64,000 bases of DNA from positions 2,790,001-2,854,000 of the forward strand of contig NZ_LR594671.1 in assembly GCF_901827185.1 (NCBI RefSeq). Direction: 5' to 3'. Every line of letters begins with the position of its first letter. Position 1 is the stretch's first letter. The translations under genes were made by a program, and so were the position numbers. Positions 28,413-39,001 of this stretch are shown in pieces. The DNA comes from Variovorax sp. PBL-E5 (GTDB taxonomy: Bacteria; Pseudomonadota; Gammaproteobacteria; Burkholderiales; Burkholderiaceae_C). Under the pieces are notes generated by a model. The model saw nothing but the letters and a program-made list of their open reading frames with translations, made no database searches and was not told where the DNA came from.

Positions 28413-30056
28413 TCAGACGCCCGGCAGCTTGTAGTCGCGCAACTGCTCGCGCAGCCGGGTCTTGAGGATCTTGCCGGTCGCGCCGAGCGGGATCGATTCG
28501 ACGAACACCACGTCGTCCGGGATCTGCCACTTGGCGGTCTTGCCCTGGTAGAAAGCCAGCAACTCGTCGCGCGTGACTTGCGCGCCGGGCTTCTTCACCA
28601 CGACGACGATCGGGCGCTCGTCCCACTTCGGATGCGCCACGCCGATGCACGCCGCCATCGCGACCGCCGGATGGGCGACGGCGATGTTCTCGATGTCGAT
28701 CGAGCTGATCCATTCGCCGCCGGACTTGATCACGTCCTTGCTGCGGTCGGTGATCTGCAGGTAGCCGTCGGCATCGATGGTGGCGACGTCGCCGGTGGGG
28801 AACCAGCCTCGGCCCTGGTCGTCGGGGATCAGCGGATCGCCGCCCTCGCCCTTGAAGTATTCCTTGACGATCCACGGGCCCTTGACCAGCAGGTCGCCGT
28901 AAGCCTTGCCGTCCCAGGGCAGCTCCCCGCCCTCGCCGTCGACGATCTTCATGTCGACACCGAAGATCGCCCGGCCCTGCTTCATGCGGATCGCGGTCTG
29001 CTGCGCCTGCGGCAGGCCGAGGTGCTTGTTCTTGAGCGTGCACAGCGTGCCGAGCGGCGACATCTCGGTCATGCCCCAGGCATGCAGCACCTCGACGCCA
29101 TAGACCTGCTGGAAGGTGTTGATCATGGCCGGCGGACAGGCCGAGCCGCCGATCACCGTGCGCTTCAAGGTCGAGAACTTCAGCTCGTTGGCCTGCATGT
29201 GGCCGAGCATCATTTGCCAGACCGTCGGCACGCCGGCGGCAAAGGTGACCTTCTCGGACTCGATCAGGTCGAACACCGATTTGCCGTCGAGCGCCGGACC
29301 CGGAAACACGAGCTTGGCGCCGACCAGCGCGGCCGAGTACGGAATGCCCCAGGCGTTGACGTGGAACATCGGCACCACCGGCAGCACCGAATCGCGCGCC
29401 GACAGGCACATCACGTCGGGCAGGGCGGCGGCATAGGCATGCAGCAGCGTCGAGCGATGGCTGTAGAGCGCGGCCTTGGGATTGCCGGTGGTGCCGCTCG
29501 TATAGCACATGCTGGAGGCGGAATTCTCGTCGAAGCTCGGCCAGGCGTAGGTGGTGGAACGCTGGCCCATCCAGGCCTCGTAACTGACCAGATTGGGCAC
29601 GCCGCTGTCGGCCGGCAGCTTGTCGGCATCGCACAGCGCGATCCACTTGCGGATGGTGGTGCACTTGGCATGCATGGCCTGGACGATCGGCAGGAAGCTC
29701 AGGTCGAAGCAGAGGATCTGGTCTTCGGCATGGTTGGCGATCCAGGCGATCTGGTCGGGATGCAGCCGTGGGTTGATGGTGTGCAACACGCGGCCGGTGC
29801 CGCTCACGCCGTAGTAGATCTCGACGTGGCGGTAGCCGTTCCACGCCAGTGTCGCGACCCGGTCGCTGAACAGCAGCTGCTCGTCGTCCAGTGCGTTGGC
29901 GACCTGCCGCGAGCGCGCGGCGATCTGGCGCCAGGTGGTACGGTGAATGTCTCCTTCGACACGCCGCGAGACGATCTCGGCGTCGCCGTGATGGCGCTCC
30001 GCGAACTCGATCAGCGACGAGATCAAGAGCGGTTGGTCCTGCATCAAACCCAGCAT
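28413..30056 (-). CDS. AMP-forming long/medium-chain acyl-CoA ligase
   Basis: Adenylate-forming ligase of 547 residues. The AMP-binding motif [16 protein letters not shown] (about 180-195), the WGMTEMSP block, [12 protein letters not shown] and the C-terminal lysine in [10 protein letters not shown] are all present. It activates a carboxylic acid with ATP and CoA, feeding the beta-oxidation genes to its right-hand side on the same strand. GAGGAG lies eight bases before the ATG at 30056. Its stop is only 18 bases from the stop of the convergent CHAT-lipase gene, which separates it from livK. Confidence 0.94.
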   Translation of the reverse strand: MLGLMQDQPLLISSLIEFAERHHGDAEIVSRRVEGDIHRTTWRQIAARSRQVANALDDEQLLFSDRVATLAWNGYRHVEIYYGVSGTGRVLHTINPRLHPDQIAWIANHAEDQILCFDLSFLPIVQAMHAKCTTIRKWIALCDADKLPADSGVPNLVSYEAWMGQRSTTYAWPSFDENSASSMCYTSGTTGNPKAALYSHRSTLLHAYAAALPDVMCLSARDSVLPVVPMFHVNAWGIPYSAALVGAKLVFPGPALDGKSVFDLIESEKVTFAAGVPTVWQMMLGHMQANELKFSTLKRTVIGGSACPPAMINTFQQVYGVEVLHAWGMTEMSPLGTLCTLKNKHLGLPQAQQTAIRMKQGRAIFGVDMKIVDGEGGELPWDGKAYGDLLVKGPWIVKEYFKGEGGDPLIPDDQGRGWFPTGDVATIDADGYLQITDRSKDVIKSGGEWISSIDIENIAVAHPAVAMAACIGVAHPKWDERPIVVVVKKPGAQVTRDELLAFYQGKTAKWQIPDDVVFVESIPLGATGKILKTRLREQLRDYKLPGV

Positions 30057-30173
30057 CGCGCAAACTCCTCGAATTGGTAAAAAAGCGTTGCCATCAGTAT
30101 TGCGCAGCGCAGCAGACAGGCGATGCGGGAATGCCCGCGGTGCGGCCTTTCGAAGTGCCGGACAATCGCAGGC

Positions 30174-31655
30174 ATGACCCTGATTTCAGAGGCTGCGCTG
30201 GCGGCCGACACCGGCCTGCAGTGGAACCACCGCTTCGCGACCCTGGGTCCGGCGTTCTACACGCGGCTGCAGCCGACGCCATTGCCGGAGCCTTACTGGG
30301 TCGGCCGCAGCGAAGGCCTGGCGCGCGAGCTCGGTCTGGATGCCGGCTGGTTCGCCTCGGCCGAGGCGCTCGAGGTCTTCACCGGCAACGAACTGCTGGC
30401 CGGCAGCGATCCGCTGGCCAGCGTCTACAGCGGGCACCAGTTCGGCGTCTGGGCCGGCCAGCTGGGCGACGGCCGCGCCATCCTGCTGGGCGAGACGCGC
30501 AGCGGCTGGGAGCTGCAGTTGAAGGGCGCGGGCCTGACGCCCTATTCGCGCATGGGCGACGGCCGCGCGGTGCTGCGCTCCAGCATTCGCGAGTTCCTGT
30601 GCAGCGAGGCCATGCATGCACTCGGCATCCCGACCACGCGCGCGCTGTGCGTGACGGGTTCGGATGCGCGCGTGCGGCGCGAGGAGATCGAGACCGCGGC
30701 CGTCGTCACGCGCGCCGCGCCCAGCTTCATCCGCTTCGGCCACTTCGAGCATTTCGCGGCCAACGGGCGCGACGCCGAATTGCGGACCCTGGCCGATCAC
30801 GTCATCGACCACTTCTATCCGGCCTGCCGCACCACGTCCCGCTTCGACGGCAACGCCTATGCCGCGCTGCTCGAAGCGGTGAGCGAGCGCACCGCCGCCC
30901 TGCTCGCGCAATGGCAGGCGATCGGCTTCTGCCATGGCGTGATGAACACCGACAACATGAGCATCCTCGGCCTCACCATCGACTACGGGCCGTTCCAGTT
31001 CCTCGACGGCTTCGATCCGCGCCACATCTGCAACCACAGCGACACCGCCGGCCGCTATGCCTTCAACCAGCAGCCCAACGTGGCCTACTGGAACTTGCAT
31101 TGCCTGGCCCAGGCGCTGCTGCCGCTGATCGGCGACCAGGAGATCGCGCTCGCTGCGCTGGCGTCGTACCGGACCGTGTTCCCGGACGCCTTCGAGGCCC
31201 GCATGCGGGCCAAGCTCGGGCTCGCGGATTCGGCCCCTGCTGACCGCGTGCTGATCGAGGACGCGCTCAAGCTGCTGGCCAAGGAAAAGGTCGACTACAC
31301 GATCTTCTGGCGCCGGCTGTCGGCCTGCGTGGCGGACGGCAACCCGGAGCCGGTGCGCGACCTGTTCCTCGACCGGGCCGGGCTCGACGCCTGGCTGCTA
31401 TCCTTTTCAGAGCGGCGAGCCCAGACGCCATCGGAGCTGGCCGCCGGGCTCATGCGCCGGACCAATCCGAAGTTCGTGCTGCGGAACCACCTGGGCCAGC
31501 AGGCGATCGAATCGGCGCTGCAAAAAGACTTCTCGGGCGTCGCCACCTTGCTCAGGCTGCTCGAATCCCCATTTGAAGAACATGCCGGCCACGAGGCTTT
31601 CGCCGGCTTCCCGCCCGACTGGGCTTCCACCATCGAGATCAGCTGCTCATCATGA
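30174..31655 (+). CDS. selO: Protein adenylyltransferase SelO (YdiU family)
   Basis: Pseudokinase-fold AMPylase of 493 residues. Conserved segments include [46 protein letters not shown] (254-261) and DYGPFQFLD, in which Asn261 and Asp270 correspond in spacing to the metal ligands of known SelO proteins. The chain ends ISCSS, the conserved cysteine-containing tail; there is no in-frame TGA, so this is a Cys, not a selenocysteine, version. SelO transfers AMP to redox proteins during oxidative stress. ATG at 30174 leaves a normal N terminus. Overlap with msrB (ATGA) couples the two. Confidence 0.95.
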   Translation: MTLISEAALAADTGLQWNHRFATLGPAFYTRLQPTPLPEPYWVGRSEGLARELGLDAGWFASAEALEVFTGNELLAGSDPLASVYSGHQFGVWAGQLGDGRAILLGETRSGWELQLKGAGLTPYSRMGDGRAVLRSSIREFLCSEAMHALGIPTTRALCVTGSDARVRREEIETAAVVTRAAPSFIRFGHFEHFAANGRDAELRTLADHVIDHFYPACRTTSRFDGNAYAALLEAVSERTAALLAQWQAIGFCHGVMNTDNMSILGLTIDYGPFQFLDGFDPRHICNHSDTAGRYAFNQQPNVAYWNLHCLAQALLPLIGDQEIALAALASYRTVFPDAFEARMRAKLGLADSAPADRVLIEDALKLLAKEKVDYTIFWRRLSACVADGNPEPVRDLFLDRAGLDAWLLSFSERRAQTPSELAAGLMRRTNPKFVLRNHLGQQAIESALQKDFSGVATLLRLLESPFEEHAGHEAFAGFPPDWASTIEISCSS

Positions 31656-32080
31656 CCGCACCCCTGCCCCGAACCGATGCCGAATGGAAGGCGCTGCTGG
31701 CCGAGAAAGGCGCCGAGCGCGGCGCCTTCGAGGTCACGCGCCATGCGGCCACCGAACGTCCCTTCACCGGCAAGTACGAAGCCCACTGGGAAGACGGCAC
31801 CTACCACTGCATCTGCTGCGGCGCCAAGCTGTTCGAGTCGGCCACCAAGTTCGATGCCGGCTGCGGCTGGCCCAGCTTCTCGCAGGAGGCCGTGCCCGGC
31901 GCGATCAGGAACATCGTCGACCGTTCGCTCGGCATGACGCGCACCGAGAACGTCTGCGCCAACTGCGGCGCCCATCTGGGCCACGTGTTTCCCGACGGCC
32001 CGACCGAGACCGGCCTGCGCTACTGCATGAACTCGGCCTCGCTCGATTTCCAGAAGAAAAGCGGTTCGGACGGCACATGA
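31652..32080 (+). CDS. msrB: Peptide-methionine (R)-S-oxide reductase MsrB
   Basis: MsrB of 142 residues, a complete single-domain enzyme. Zinc ligands are Cys53/Cys56 ([10 protein letters not shown]) and Cys102/Cys105 ([16 protein letters not shown]); the catalytic Cys125 lies in [17 protein letters not shown] holds Cys71, the likely recycling cysteine. It reduces methionine-R-sulfoxide in proteins with thioredoxin. Its ATG overlaps the selO stop and its stop overlaps the yciB start, both as ATGA. Confidence 0.97.
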   Translation: MTAPLPRTDAEWKALLAEKGAERGAFEVTRHAATERPFTGKYEAHWEDGTYHCICCGAKLFESATKFDAGCGWPSFSQEAVPGAIRNIVDRSLGMTRTENVCANCGAHLGHVFPDGPTETGLRYCMNSASLDFQKKSGSDGT

Positions 32081-32616
32081 AACTGATCCTCGACTTCTTT
32101 CCGATCCTGCTGTTCTTCGGCGCGTTCAAGCTCTACGACATCTACATGGCGACCGGCGTGCTGATGGCCGCGACGGTCGTGCAGATGGCGATCATCTGGT
32201 TCATGCACCGGCGACTGGAGCCGATGCAGAAGGCGACGCTGGTGCTGATCCTGCTCTTCGGCGCGCTCACGCTGGCGCTGCACGACGACCGCTTCATCAA
32301 GTGGAAGCCGACGGTGCTGTACGGCGCGATGGCCGTGGCACTGGCGGTCGCGCTGTGGGGATTCAGGAAGAATTTCCTCAAGATGCTGCTGGGCGCGCAA
32401 CTCGAATTGCCGGCGCAGATCTGGGGTCGGCTCAACGTCGCCTGGATCGGGTATTGCCTCTTCATGGCCGTCGTCAACGGCTATGTGGCGGCGTATTTCA
32501 GCACCGAGGCCTGGGTCAATTTCAAGCTCTGGGGCTATGCGTTCCCGATCGTCTTCCTGGTCGCGCAGGGCCTCTACATCTCGCCCCACCTCAAGTCGGA
32601 CGAGCCGGCCGCATGA
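32077..32616 (+). CDS. yciB: Septation protein A / inner membrane protein YciB
   Basis: Integral membrane protein of 179 residues from the YciB (IspZ) family: it opens [20 protein letters not shown], has about five hydrophobic segments and the conserved [20 protein letters not shown]. YciB is linked to envelope and division integrity. It is coupled to msrB on the left and to a BolA-like gene on the right by overlapping stops and starts. Confidence 0.95.
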   Translation: MKLILDFFPILLFFGAFKLYDIYMATGVLMAATVVQMAIIWFMHRRLEPMQKATLVLILLFGALTLALHDDRFIKWKPTVLYGAMAVALAVALWGFRKNFLKMLLGAQLELPAQIWGRLNVAWIGYCLFMAVVNGYVAAYFSTEAWVNFKLWGYAFPIVFLVAQGLYISPHLKSDEPAA

Positions 32617-32876
32617 TGCCGCCCACCGCCACCCAGCTCGAGGGACGCCTGCGCGATGCGCTCGCACCCACGCTGCTCGAAGTGATCGACGAAAGCGCCG
32701 CACACGCCGGCCATGCGGGCGCCGGCCCGCAAGGCTACGGCACCCATTTCCGGGTGCGCGTCGCCTCGCCGCTGTTCGCCGGAAAGGCCCGCGTGGCGCG
32801 GCATCGGCTTGTGTATGATGCGCTGCAAGTTTTCATCGCACAGGGCCTTCACGCGATTGCCATCGAGACGCTTTGA
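32613..32876 (+). CDS. BolA family protein
   Basis: Small protein of 87 residues with the BolA fold pattern: a helix ending LLEVIDES, then [21 protein letters not shown] and LVYDAL. BolA proteins bind monothiol glutaredoxins and [2Fe-2S] clusters. A His sits in GTHFRV where BolA paralogues place a cluster-ligand region. The start is ATG at 32613 (an ATG follows immediately at 32616), overlapping the yciB stop. Confidence 0.9.
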   Translation: MMPPTATQLEGRLRDALAPTLLEVIDESAAHAGHAGAGPQGYGTHFRVRVASPLFAGKARVARHRLVYDALQVFIAQGLHAIAIETL

Positions 32877-32981
32877 AGCGCTTCTTTTGACTCACCGCCG
32901 CCATTGCGGGCGGCGCATCCACCCCCCTCTTTTTCATTCCAGCGCTTTTCCATGGCGCGCATCCCCCCCGGAGTCTTCCTC

Positions 32982-33767
32982 ATGAAAAAACAACTCTTGC
33001 AAGGCATTGCCGCAGCCGTTTTCTTCGGCGCACTGCCGGTCGCTGCGCTGGCGCAGAACGTCGCCGTCGTCAACGGCAAGCCGGTGCCCAAGGCGCGCAT
33101 GGACGTGCTGGCCCAGCAGCTGGCCAGCGCCGGCCGGCCGGTCACGCCCGAGATGCAGCCGCAGCTGAAAGAAGAAGTGATCGCGCGTGAAGTCTTCATG
33201 CAGGAAGCGCAGAAGCAGGGCCTCGACGCCACCGACGACTACAAGAACCAGCTCGAGCTGGCGCGCCAGGCCATCCTGATCCGCACGCTGTTCGACAACT
33301 ACCGCAAGCAGAACCCGATCTCGGACGCCGACGTGAAGGCCGAGTACGACAAGTTCGCCGCCGCCAACAGCGGCAAGGAATACAAGGCACGCCACATCCT
33401 GGTCGAGACCGAGGACCAGGCCAAGAAGATCCTGGCCGACCTCAAGAAGGGCGCGAAGTTCGAGGACATCGCCAAGAAGCAGAGCAAGGACCCGGGTTCG
33501 GGCGCCAACGGCGGCGACCTCGACTGGGCCGCACCGGGCAGCTTCGTGCCCGAGTTCTCGGAAGCGATGATCAAGCTCAAGAAGGGCGAGACCACGACCG
33601 TGCCGGTCAAGTCGCAGTTCGGCTACCACATCATCCGCGTCGACGACATCCGCCAGGCGCAGATGCCCAAGCTCGAGGAAGTCAAGCCGCAGATCGTGCA
33701 GCAGTTGCAGCAGCAGCAGTTGCAGAAATACCAGGAAGAACTGCGCGCCAAAGCAAAGGTTGAATAA
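32982..33767 (+). CDS. Periplasmic peptidyl-prolyl isomerase, PpiC/SurA type
   Basis: Exported parvulin of 261 residues. A signal peptide (MKKQLLQGIAAAVFFGALPV to ALAQ) is followed by a helical N-terminal chaperone-like segment and the rotamase domain from about residue 137 (YKARHILVETEDQAKKIL, FEDIAKKQSKDPGS, GDLDWAAPGSFVPEF, FGYHIIRVDDI). A Gln-rich helix near the end (QQLQQQQLQ) is low complexity. It assists folding of outer-membrane and periplasmic proteins. ATG 32982 is chosen for GGAG eight bases upstream and the signal sequence; an earlier ATG would place 26 extra residues in front. Repeat copy B follows its stop directly. Confidence 0.93.
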   Translation: MKKQLLQGIAAAVFFGALPVAALAQNVAVVNGKPVPKARMDVLAQQLASAGRPVTPEMQPQLKEEVIAREVFMQEAQKQGLDATDDYKNQLELARQAILIRTLFDNYRKQNPISDADVKAEYDKFAAANSGKEYKARHILVETEDQAKKILADLKKGAKFEDIAKKQSKDPGSGANGGDLDWAAPGSFVPEFSEAMIKLKKGETTTVPVKSQFGYHIIRVDDIRQAQMPKLEEVKPQIVQQLQQQQLQKYQEELRAKAKVE

Positions 33768-33860
33768 CCCCCAGGCTTGCCCACTTCGTGTGGCCGCCCA
33801 CCCCCTTTCAGGGGGCAACACCGGCGGACCGGCGGAGCCGGATCCGCGGTGTTTCTGGAA
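33768..33860 (+). repeat. 3'-end repeat, copy B (93 bp)
   Basis: Begins on the base after the ppiC-like stop codon. Sequence landmarks: CCCCCAGGCTTGCCCACTTC, GTGTGGCCGC, the hairpin CCCCCTTTCAGGGGG, and a long imperfect stem whose halves start AACACCGGCGGACCGGC and end TCCGCGGTGTT. It is nearly identical to copy C at 45241 and related to copy A at 7096. Confidence 0.92.
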
Positions 33861-33890
33861 CAAGAAAGCGGCCCATGGGCCGCTTTCTTG
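33861..33890. terminator. Bidirectional terminator-like perfect palindrome
   Basis: A 30-base perfect palindrome with halves CAAGAAAGCGGCCCA and TGGGCCGCTTTCTTG. It lies between the convergent ppiC-like and purL genes, directly after repeat copy B. A strong stem with a T-rich 3' side on either strand suits termination of both transcripts. Confidence 0.75.
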
Positions 33891-33911
33891 TTGGTGTCGG
33901 AGCTACAGTCT

Positions 33912-36900
33912 TCAACCCACCCACTTTCTGGCGTTGCGCCAGATCCGCATCCACGGGCTGAACTCGCTCTTGTCGCCCGAAGTCCAGCTCATCTGGACGT
34001 TGCGGAACACGCGTTCGGGATGCGGCATGGTCGCGGTGAAGCGGCCGTCGGACGTGGTCACCGCAGTGAGGCCGCCGGCGCTGCCGTTCGGGTTGAAGGG
34101 ATAGGCCTCGGTCGGCTGGCCGTGGTTGTCGACGAAGCGCATCGCGGCAGTGGCCCGGGCCGGATCGCCGCGATGCCGGAAGTCGGCATAACCCTCGCCA
34201 TGCGCCACCGCGATCGGCAGGCGGCTGCCGGCCATGCCGGCGAAGAAGAGGCTTGGTGAGTCGAGCACCTCGACCATCGCCAGCCGCGCCTCGAAACGCT
34301 CGCTCTGGTTGGTGGTGAAGCGCGGCCAGGCCTCGGCGCCCGGGATGATGTCGGCCAGTTCGGCAAACATCTGGCAGCCGTTGCAGACGCCGAGCCCGAA
34401 GGTGTCGCCGCGGCCGAAGAAGCGCGCGAACTGATCGGCCAGCCTCGGATTGAAGGTGATGCTGCGCGCCCAGCCGATGCCGGCGCCCAGCGTGTCGCCG
34501 TAGCTGAAGCCGCCACAGGCGACCACGCCCTTGAAGTCGGCCAGGTCCGCCCTGCCCGTCTGCAGGTCGGTCATGTGAACGTCGAAGGATTCGAAGCCCG
34601 CCTCGGCAAACGCATAGGCCATCTCGACATGCGAGTTGACGCCCTGCTCGCGCAGGATCGCGACCCTCGGTCTGGCCAGGTTCAGGAAGGGCGCGCCGAC
34701 GTCGTCGGCGGCGCCCGGCGCCAGCAGCACGTGCGCGCCGGGATCGGCCGGATCGCCGGCGGCCGCGTGCTCGGCATCGGCGCAGGCGGGATTGTCGCGC
34801 TCGCGGCAGATCTTCCAGCTCACCGCGTCCCACACCTGGTGCAGGTCGTGCAGGCTGGCGCTGAAGACCGCCTTGGCATCGCGCCAGACCTCGAGCTTGC
34901 CCTTGCCCGCATCCATCGCGGAACTGGCCGGCCGGGTCTTGCCGACGAAATGGCTGTGGGTGCTCAGGCCGTGCGCGCGCAAGGTCTGCATGACCTCGTT
35001 GCGCTCGGCGGTGCGCACCTGCAGCAACATGCCCAATTCTTCGTTGAAAAGCGCCTTGAGCGTGAGTTCCTCGCGCCGCGCGCTGACTTGCCCGGCCCAG
35101 TTCTTGGCGTCGCCGTATTCGGCGCGGCTGTCGCTGATGCCGTCGCCTTCGGTCACGAGCATGTCGACGTTGAGGGCCACGCCCACGTGGCCGGCAAAGG
35201 CCATCTCGCAGGCGGCGGCGAACAGGCCACCGTCGCTGCGGTCGTGCAGCGCGAGGAGCTTGCCCTCGGCGCGCAGCGCGTTCACCGCGGCCACGAGATT
35301 CACCAGGTCTTCGGGACGGTCGAGGTCGGGCACCACGTCGCCGCTCTGGCCCAGGGTCTGCGCCAGGATGCTGGCCGCCATGCGCTGCCGGCCGCGGCCG
35401 AGGTCGACCAGCACCAGCGTGGTGTCGGGCTCGACGGCATCGAGCTGCGGCGTGAGCGTGCCCCGCACGTCGGCCAGCGTGGCGAAGGCACTCACGATCA
35501 GGCTCACGGGCGAGGTGACTTTCTTCTGCACGCCATCGTCCTGCCACTGGGTGCGCATCGACAACGAGTCCTTGCCGACCGGGATCGACACGCCGAGCGC
35601 CGGGCACAGTTCGAGGCCGACGGCCTTGACGGTTTCGTAGAGCGCCGCGTCCTCGCCCGGTTCGCCGCAGGCGGCCATCCAGTTGGCCGAGAGCTTGACG
35701 CGCGAGAGTTCGATCGGCGCTGCCAGCAAATTGGTGATGGCCTCGCCCACCGCCATGCGGCCCGAGGCCGGCGCGTCGATGGCGGCCAGCGGCGTGCGTT
35801 CGCCCATGCTCATGGCCTCGCCCGCGAAGCCCGCGTAATCGGCCAGCGTCACGGCGCAGTCCGCCACCGGCACCTGCCACGGGCCGACCATCTGGTCGCG
35901 GTGGCTGAGGCCGCCGACCGTGCGGTCGCCGATGGTGATGAGGAAGCGCTTGGAAGCGACCGTGGGATGAGACAGCACGTCGATCGCAGCCTTCTGCAAG
36001 TCGACGCCGGTCAGGTCCAGCGGCTTGAAGCGGCGCGCGAGGGTCGTAACGTCGCGCAGCATCTTCGGGGGTTTGCCGAGGAGAACGTCCATGGGCATGT
36101 CGACGGCCGGGTGGCCCTCACCCCAACCCTCTCCCAGAGGGAGAGGGGGCAAGTCCGCTCGGCTCCCTTTCCCCTCTGGGGAGAGGGTCGGGGTGAGGGG
36201 CACGCCCTGCGCCACCACCAGTTGCCGCTCCTCGGTCGCGACGCCGACCACTGCGAACGGGCAGCGCTCGCGCTCGCAGAACGTGCGGAACTGCGCGAGC
36301 GATTCCGGCGCGATCGCCAGCACGTAGCGCTCCTGGCTCTCGTTGCACCAGACCTCCTTGGGCGCCATGCCCGACTCCTCGAGCGGCACCGCGCGCAGAT
36401 CGAAGCGTGCGCCGCGGCCGGCGTCGTTGGTGAGTTCGGGAAATGCATTCGACAGGCCGCCCGCGCCGACGTCGTGGATCGCCAGGATCGGGTTCGCGTC
36501 GCCCTGCTGCCAGCAGTGGTTGATGACCTCCTGCGCGCGCCGCTCGATCTCCGGGTTGCCGCGCTGCACCGAATCGAAATCGAGTTCGGCCGCATTGGCG
36601 CCCGTGGCCATCGAGCTGGCGGCGCTGCCGCCCATGCCGATGCGCATGCCAGGGCCGCCGAGCTGGATCAGCAAGGCGCCGGCCGGAAAGCGGATCTTCT
36701 TTGTCTGCGTCGCATCGATGCTGCCCAGGCCGCCGGCGATCATGATGGGCTTGTGATAGCCGCGCTGCAAGGTATCGATGTCGCTCACGATCGACTGCTC
36801 GTACTCGCGGAAATAACCCAGCAGGTTCGGTCGGCCGAATTCGTTGTTGAAGGCGGCGCCGCCGAGCGGCCCCTCGGTCATGATCTGCAGCGGGCTCGCG

Positions 36901-38033
36901 ATGTGCGCGGGCTTGCCGAAGCCGTTCTCGGCCGGCCACAGCGTCGACACGGTGAAGCCGGTCAGGCCGGCCTTGGGTTTCGAGCCGCGGCCGGTCGCGC
37001 CCTCGTCGCGGATCTCGCCACCGGCGCCGGTCGAGGCGCCCGGAAAGGGCGAGATGGCGGTCGGATGGTTGTGGGTCTCGACCTTCATCAGCACGTGGCT
37101 GCGGGCCTGCGCCTTGCCGTAGCGGCCCGATCCGGAGGCAGCGACGAAGCGCTCGATCTGCGTGCCCTCCATGACGGAGGCGTTGTCGGAATAAGCGATC
37201 ACCGTGTGCTGCGGGTTCTGGCGCTCGGTGTGGCGGATCATCGAGAACAGGCTCTGCGGCTGCGCCACGCCGTCGACGATGAAATCGGCGTTGAAGATCT
37301 TGTGCCGGCAGTGTTCGCTGTTGGCCTGAGCGAACATCATCAGCTCGACGTCGCTCGGATTGCGGCCGATGCGGGTGAAGGCGTCGACCAGGTAGTCGAT
37401 CTCGTCCTCGGCCAGCGCCAGGCCGAAGGTGGTGTTGGCCGCCACCAGCGCCGCGCGGCCGCCGCCCTGCACGTCGACCTGCGCCATCGGCTGCGCCGGC
37501 AGCTCGGCGAACAGGCTGGCGGCCTGGTCGAGCGTGGCCAGCACGGACTCGGTCATGCGGTCGTGCAGCAGCGCTGCGACGGCGGCCAGTTGGTCTCCTT
37601 CGAGCGTCGGCGACTTGCCGAAGGCCTTGTCCAGCAGGGGCGCCTTGAGCACCAGGTGGTACTGCGTCACGCGTTCGACGCGGCGCAGCGCGAGGCCGCA
37701 GTTGTGGGCGATGTCGGTCGCCTTCGAGGCCCAGGGCGACACCGTGCCCAGGCGCGGGGTGACCACGACCGTCGGGCCGGCCTTTCCGGGCGCGGCGAAG
37801 GGTTCGCCGTAACTCAGCAGCGCCTCGAAGCGCGCGCGGTCCGCATCCGCGAGCGCCGCGTCGGTCACCACCAGGTGGACGTGGCGGGCGCCGATGCCCT
37901 CGATGCGCGGTTCGATAGCCTGCAGGCGCGGCAGCAGCTGGCGCGCCCGGAAATCGCTGAGTGCGCTGCCGCCCTCGAAGAAGGTCACCACGGGGACGAC
38001 GGGATGGGCAGACGGGTTCACGGGCAACGTCAC
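33912..38033 (-). CDS. purL: Phosphoribosylformylglycinamidine synthase PurL (large, single-chain)
   Basis: Purine pathway enzyme, 1373 residues from the chosen start, longer than the usual 1290-1340. It has the N-terminal domain ([19 protein letters not shown]), the synthetase half with [32 protein letters not shown] and [14 protein letters not shown], and a C-terminal class I glutaminase with GVCNGCQMF (nucleophile Cys) and PHPERVFRN. It makes FGAM from FGAR, glutamine and ATP. About 29 residues near 612-640 ([12 protein letters not shown] and [11 protein letters not shown]) are an in-frame repeat insertion in a surface loop before [10 protein letters not shown]. The start is uncertain: GTG 38033 (MTLPVNPS) has no clear ribosome site. 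Confidence 0.93.
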   Translation of the reverse strand: MTLPVNPSAHPVVPVVTFFEGGSALSDFRARQLLPRLQAIEPRIEGIGARHVHLVVTDAALADADRARFEALLSYGEPFAAPGKAGPTVVVTPRLGTVSPWASKATDIAHNCGLALRRVERVTQYHLVLKAPLLDKAFGKSPTLEGDQLAAVAALLHDRMTESVLATLDQAASLFAELPAQPMAQVDVQGGGRAALVAANTTFGLALAEDEIDYLVDAFTRIGRNPSDVELMMFAQANSEHCRHKIFNADFIVDGVAQPQSLFSMIRHTERQNPQHTVIAYSDNASVMEGTQIERFVAASGSGRYGKAQARSHVLMKVETHNHPTAISPFPGASTGAGGEIRDEGATGRGSKPKAGLTGFTVSTLWPAENGFGKPAHIASPLQIMTEGPLGGAAFNNEFGRPNLLGYFREYEQSIVSDIDTLQRGYHKPIMIAGGLGSIDATQTKKIRFPAGALLIQLGGPGMRIGMGGSAASSMATGANAAELDFDSVQRGNPEIERRAQEVINHCWQQGDANPILAIHDVGAGGLSNAFPELTNDAGRGARFDLRAVPLEESGMAPKEVWCNESQERYVLAIAPESLAQFRTFCERERCPFAVVGVATEERQLVVAQGVPLTPTLSPEGKGSRADLPPLPLGEGWGEGHPAVDMPMDVLLGKPPKMLRDVTTLARRFKPLDLTGVDLQKAAIDVLSHPTVASKRFLITIGDRTVGGLSHRDQMVGPWQVPVADCAVTLADYAGFAGEAMSMGERTPLAAIDAPASGRMAVGEAITNLLAAPIELSRVKLSANWMAACGEPGEDAALYETVKAVGLELCPALGVSIPVGKDSLSMRTQWQDDGVQKKVTSPVSLIVSAFATLADVRGTLTPQLDAVEPDTTLVLVDLGRGRQRMAASILAQTLGQSGDVVPDLDRPEDLVNLVAAVNALRAEGKLLALHDRSDGGLFAAACEMAFAGHVGVALNVDMLVTEGDGISDSRAEYGDAKNWAGQVSARREELTLKALFNEELGMLLQVRTAERNEVMQTLRAHGLSTHSHFVGKTRPASSAMDAGKGKLEVWRDAKAVFSASLHDLHQVWDAVSWKICRERDNPACADAEHAAAGDPADPGAHVLLAPGAADDVGAPFLNLARPRVAILREQGVNSHVEMAYAFAEAGFESFDVHMTDLQTGRADLADFKGVVACGGFSYGDTLGAGIGWARSITFNPRLADQFARFFGRGDTFGLGVCNGCQMFAELADIIPGAEAWPRFTTNQSERFEARLAMVEVLDSPSLFFAGMAGSRLPIAVAHGEGYADFRHRGDPARATAAMRFVDNHGQPTEAYPFNPNGSAGGLTAVTTSDGRFTATMPHPERVFRNVQMSWTSGDKSEFSPWMRIWRNARKWVG
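36115..36200. repeat. Inverted pair of REP-like palindromes inside purL
   Basis: Two copies of the unit CCCTCACCCC-ACCCTCTCCC-AGAGGG face each other across a short spacer, a BIME-like arrangement 86 bases long. Each copy also has its own small stem (CTCCC/GGGAG type). The pair is translated within purL with no stop. The single copy at 6721-6755 in the AidB-like gene is the same unit read in another codon phase. Confidence 0.85.
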
Positions 38034-38111
38034 GTTCGGATCGGCCGGCAGGCCGCGTTGGGAGTCAAGCAATGAGGCGGCGGCCGCTGACTGGGGCCAT
38101 CCGCGATAACC

Positions 38112-38147
38112 CTGAAGTTTAACGGGCTCGATGGGATAATTCGGGGC
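38112..38147 (+). promoter_or_regulatory. Candidate map promoter giving a leaderless transcript
   Basis: GATAAT at 38135-38140 is a good -10 box, with a weak -35 (CTGAAG, 38112-38117) 17 bases before it. Only seven bases separate the -10 from the map ATG at 38148, so transcription would start at or next to the start codon. There is no Shine-Dalgarno sequence before the ATG. The same 114-base gap must also carry the purL promoter on the other strand. Confidence 0.5.
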
Positions 38148-38972
38148 ATGAGCATTACCTACAAAGACGCCGAAGGCGTGGCCGGCATGCGCGTCGCGTG
38201 CCGCCTCGCGTCCGAGGTGCTGGATTACCTGACCCCGCACATCCAGCCCGGCGTGACCACCAACCAGATCGACAAGCTTGCGCACGACTACATCACCGGG
38301 GTCCAGGGCGCGATCCCGGCGCCGCTCAACTACATGGGCGCCAGCAGCACGCCCTACCCCAAGTCGATCTGCACCTCCGTCAACCACGTGGTGTGCCACG
38401 GCATCCCGAACGACAAGCCGCTCAAGAAGGGCGACATCGTCAACTGCGACATCACCGTCATCAAGGACGGCTGGCACGGCGACACCAGCCGCATGTTCGT
38501 GGTCGGCGACGCCTCGATCGCAGCCAAGCGCCTGTGCGCCTTCACCTACGAAGCCATGTGGCACGGCATCGTCAAGGTCAGGCCCGGCATCCACCTGGGC
38601 GACATCGGCTTCGCGATCCAGCGCTTTGCCGAGAGCAACGGCTTCTCGGTGGTGCGCGAGTTCTGCGGCCACGGCATCGGCCGCGGCTTCCACGAGGAGC
38701 CGCAGGTGCTGCACTACGGCAAGCCCGGCACGCTGGAAGAACTCAAGCCCGGCATGACCTTCACCATCGAGCCGATGATCAACGCCGGCAAGCGCGACAT
38801 CAAGGAAGACGCCAAGGGCGGCCAGTACGACGGCTGGACCATCGTCACGCGCGACCATTCGCTGTCGGCGCAATGGGAGCACACGGTCCTGGTCACCGAG
38901 ACCGGCTACGAGGTGCTCACGCTGTCCGCCGGCAGCCCCCCGCCGCCCGCTTTCGTCAGCGCCGCGGCCTGA
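38148..38972 (+). CDS. map: Methionine aminopeptidase, type I
   Basis: Type I methionine aminopeptidase of 274 residues. Metal ligands are visible: the two Asp of [17 protein letters not shown], His in [12 protein letters not shown], Glu in FTIEPMIN and Glu in [21 protein letters not shown] is the usual substrate-side block. It removes the initiator Met from nascent proteins. It is not next to rpsB here; it heads a plus-strand pair with glnD. The last 15 residues ([12 protein letters not shown]) are an unconserved tail. Confidence 0.96.
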   Translation: MSITYKDAEGVAGMRVACRLASEVLDYLTPHIQPGVTTNQIDKLAHDYITGVQGAIPAPLNYMGASSTPYPKSICTSVNHVVCHGIPNDKPLKKGDIVNCDITVIKDGWHGDTSRMFVVGDASIAAKRLCAFTYEAMWHGIVKVRPGIHLGDIGFAIQRFAESNGFSVVREFCGHGIGRGFHEEPQVLHYGKPGTLEELKPGMTFTIEPMINAGKRDIKEDAKGGQYDGWTIVTRDHSLSAQWEHTVLVTETGYEVLTLSAGSPPPPAFVSAAA

Positions 38973-39001
38973 CGCCGTATCGGCCGCCCGTGGCTGCCAT
39001 C

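Noticed and set aside
30174..31655. Selenocysteine in SelO
   Set aside because: No in-frame TGA near the C terminus; the tail ISCSS uses a normal Cys codon, and no SECIS-like element is evident.
34575..38075. A 1166-codon plus-strand frame opposite purL
   Set aside because: Antisense shadow of a recognisable PurL chain; no independent start signal or motif.
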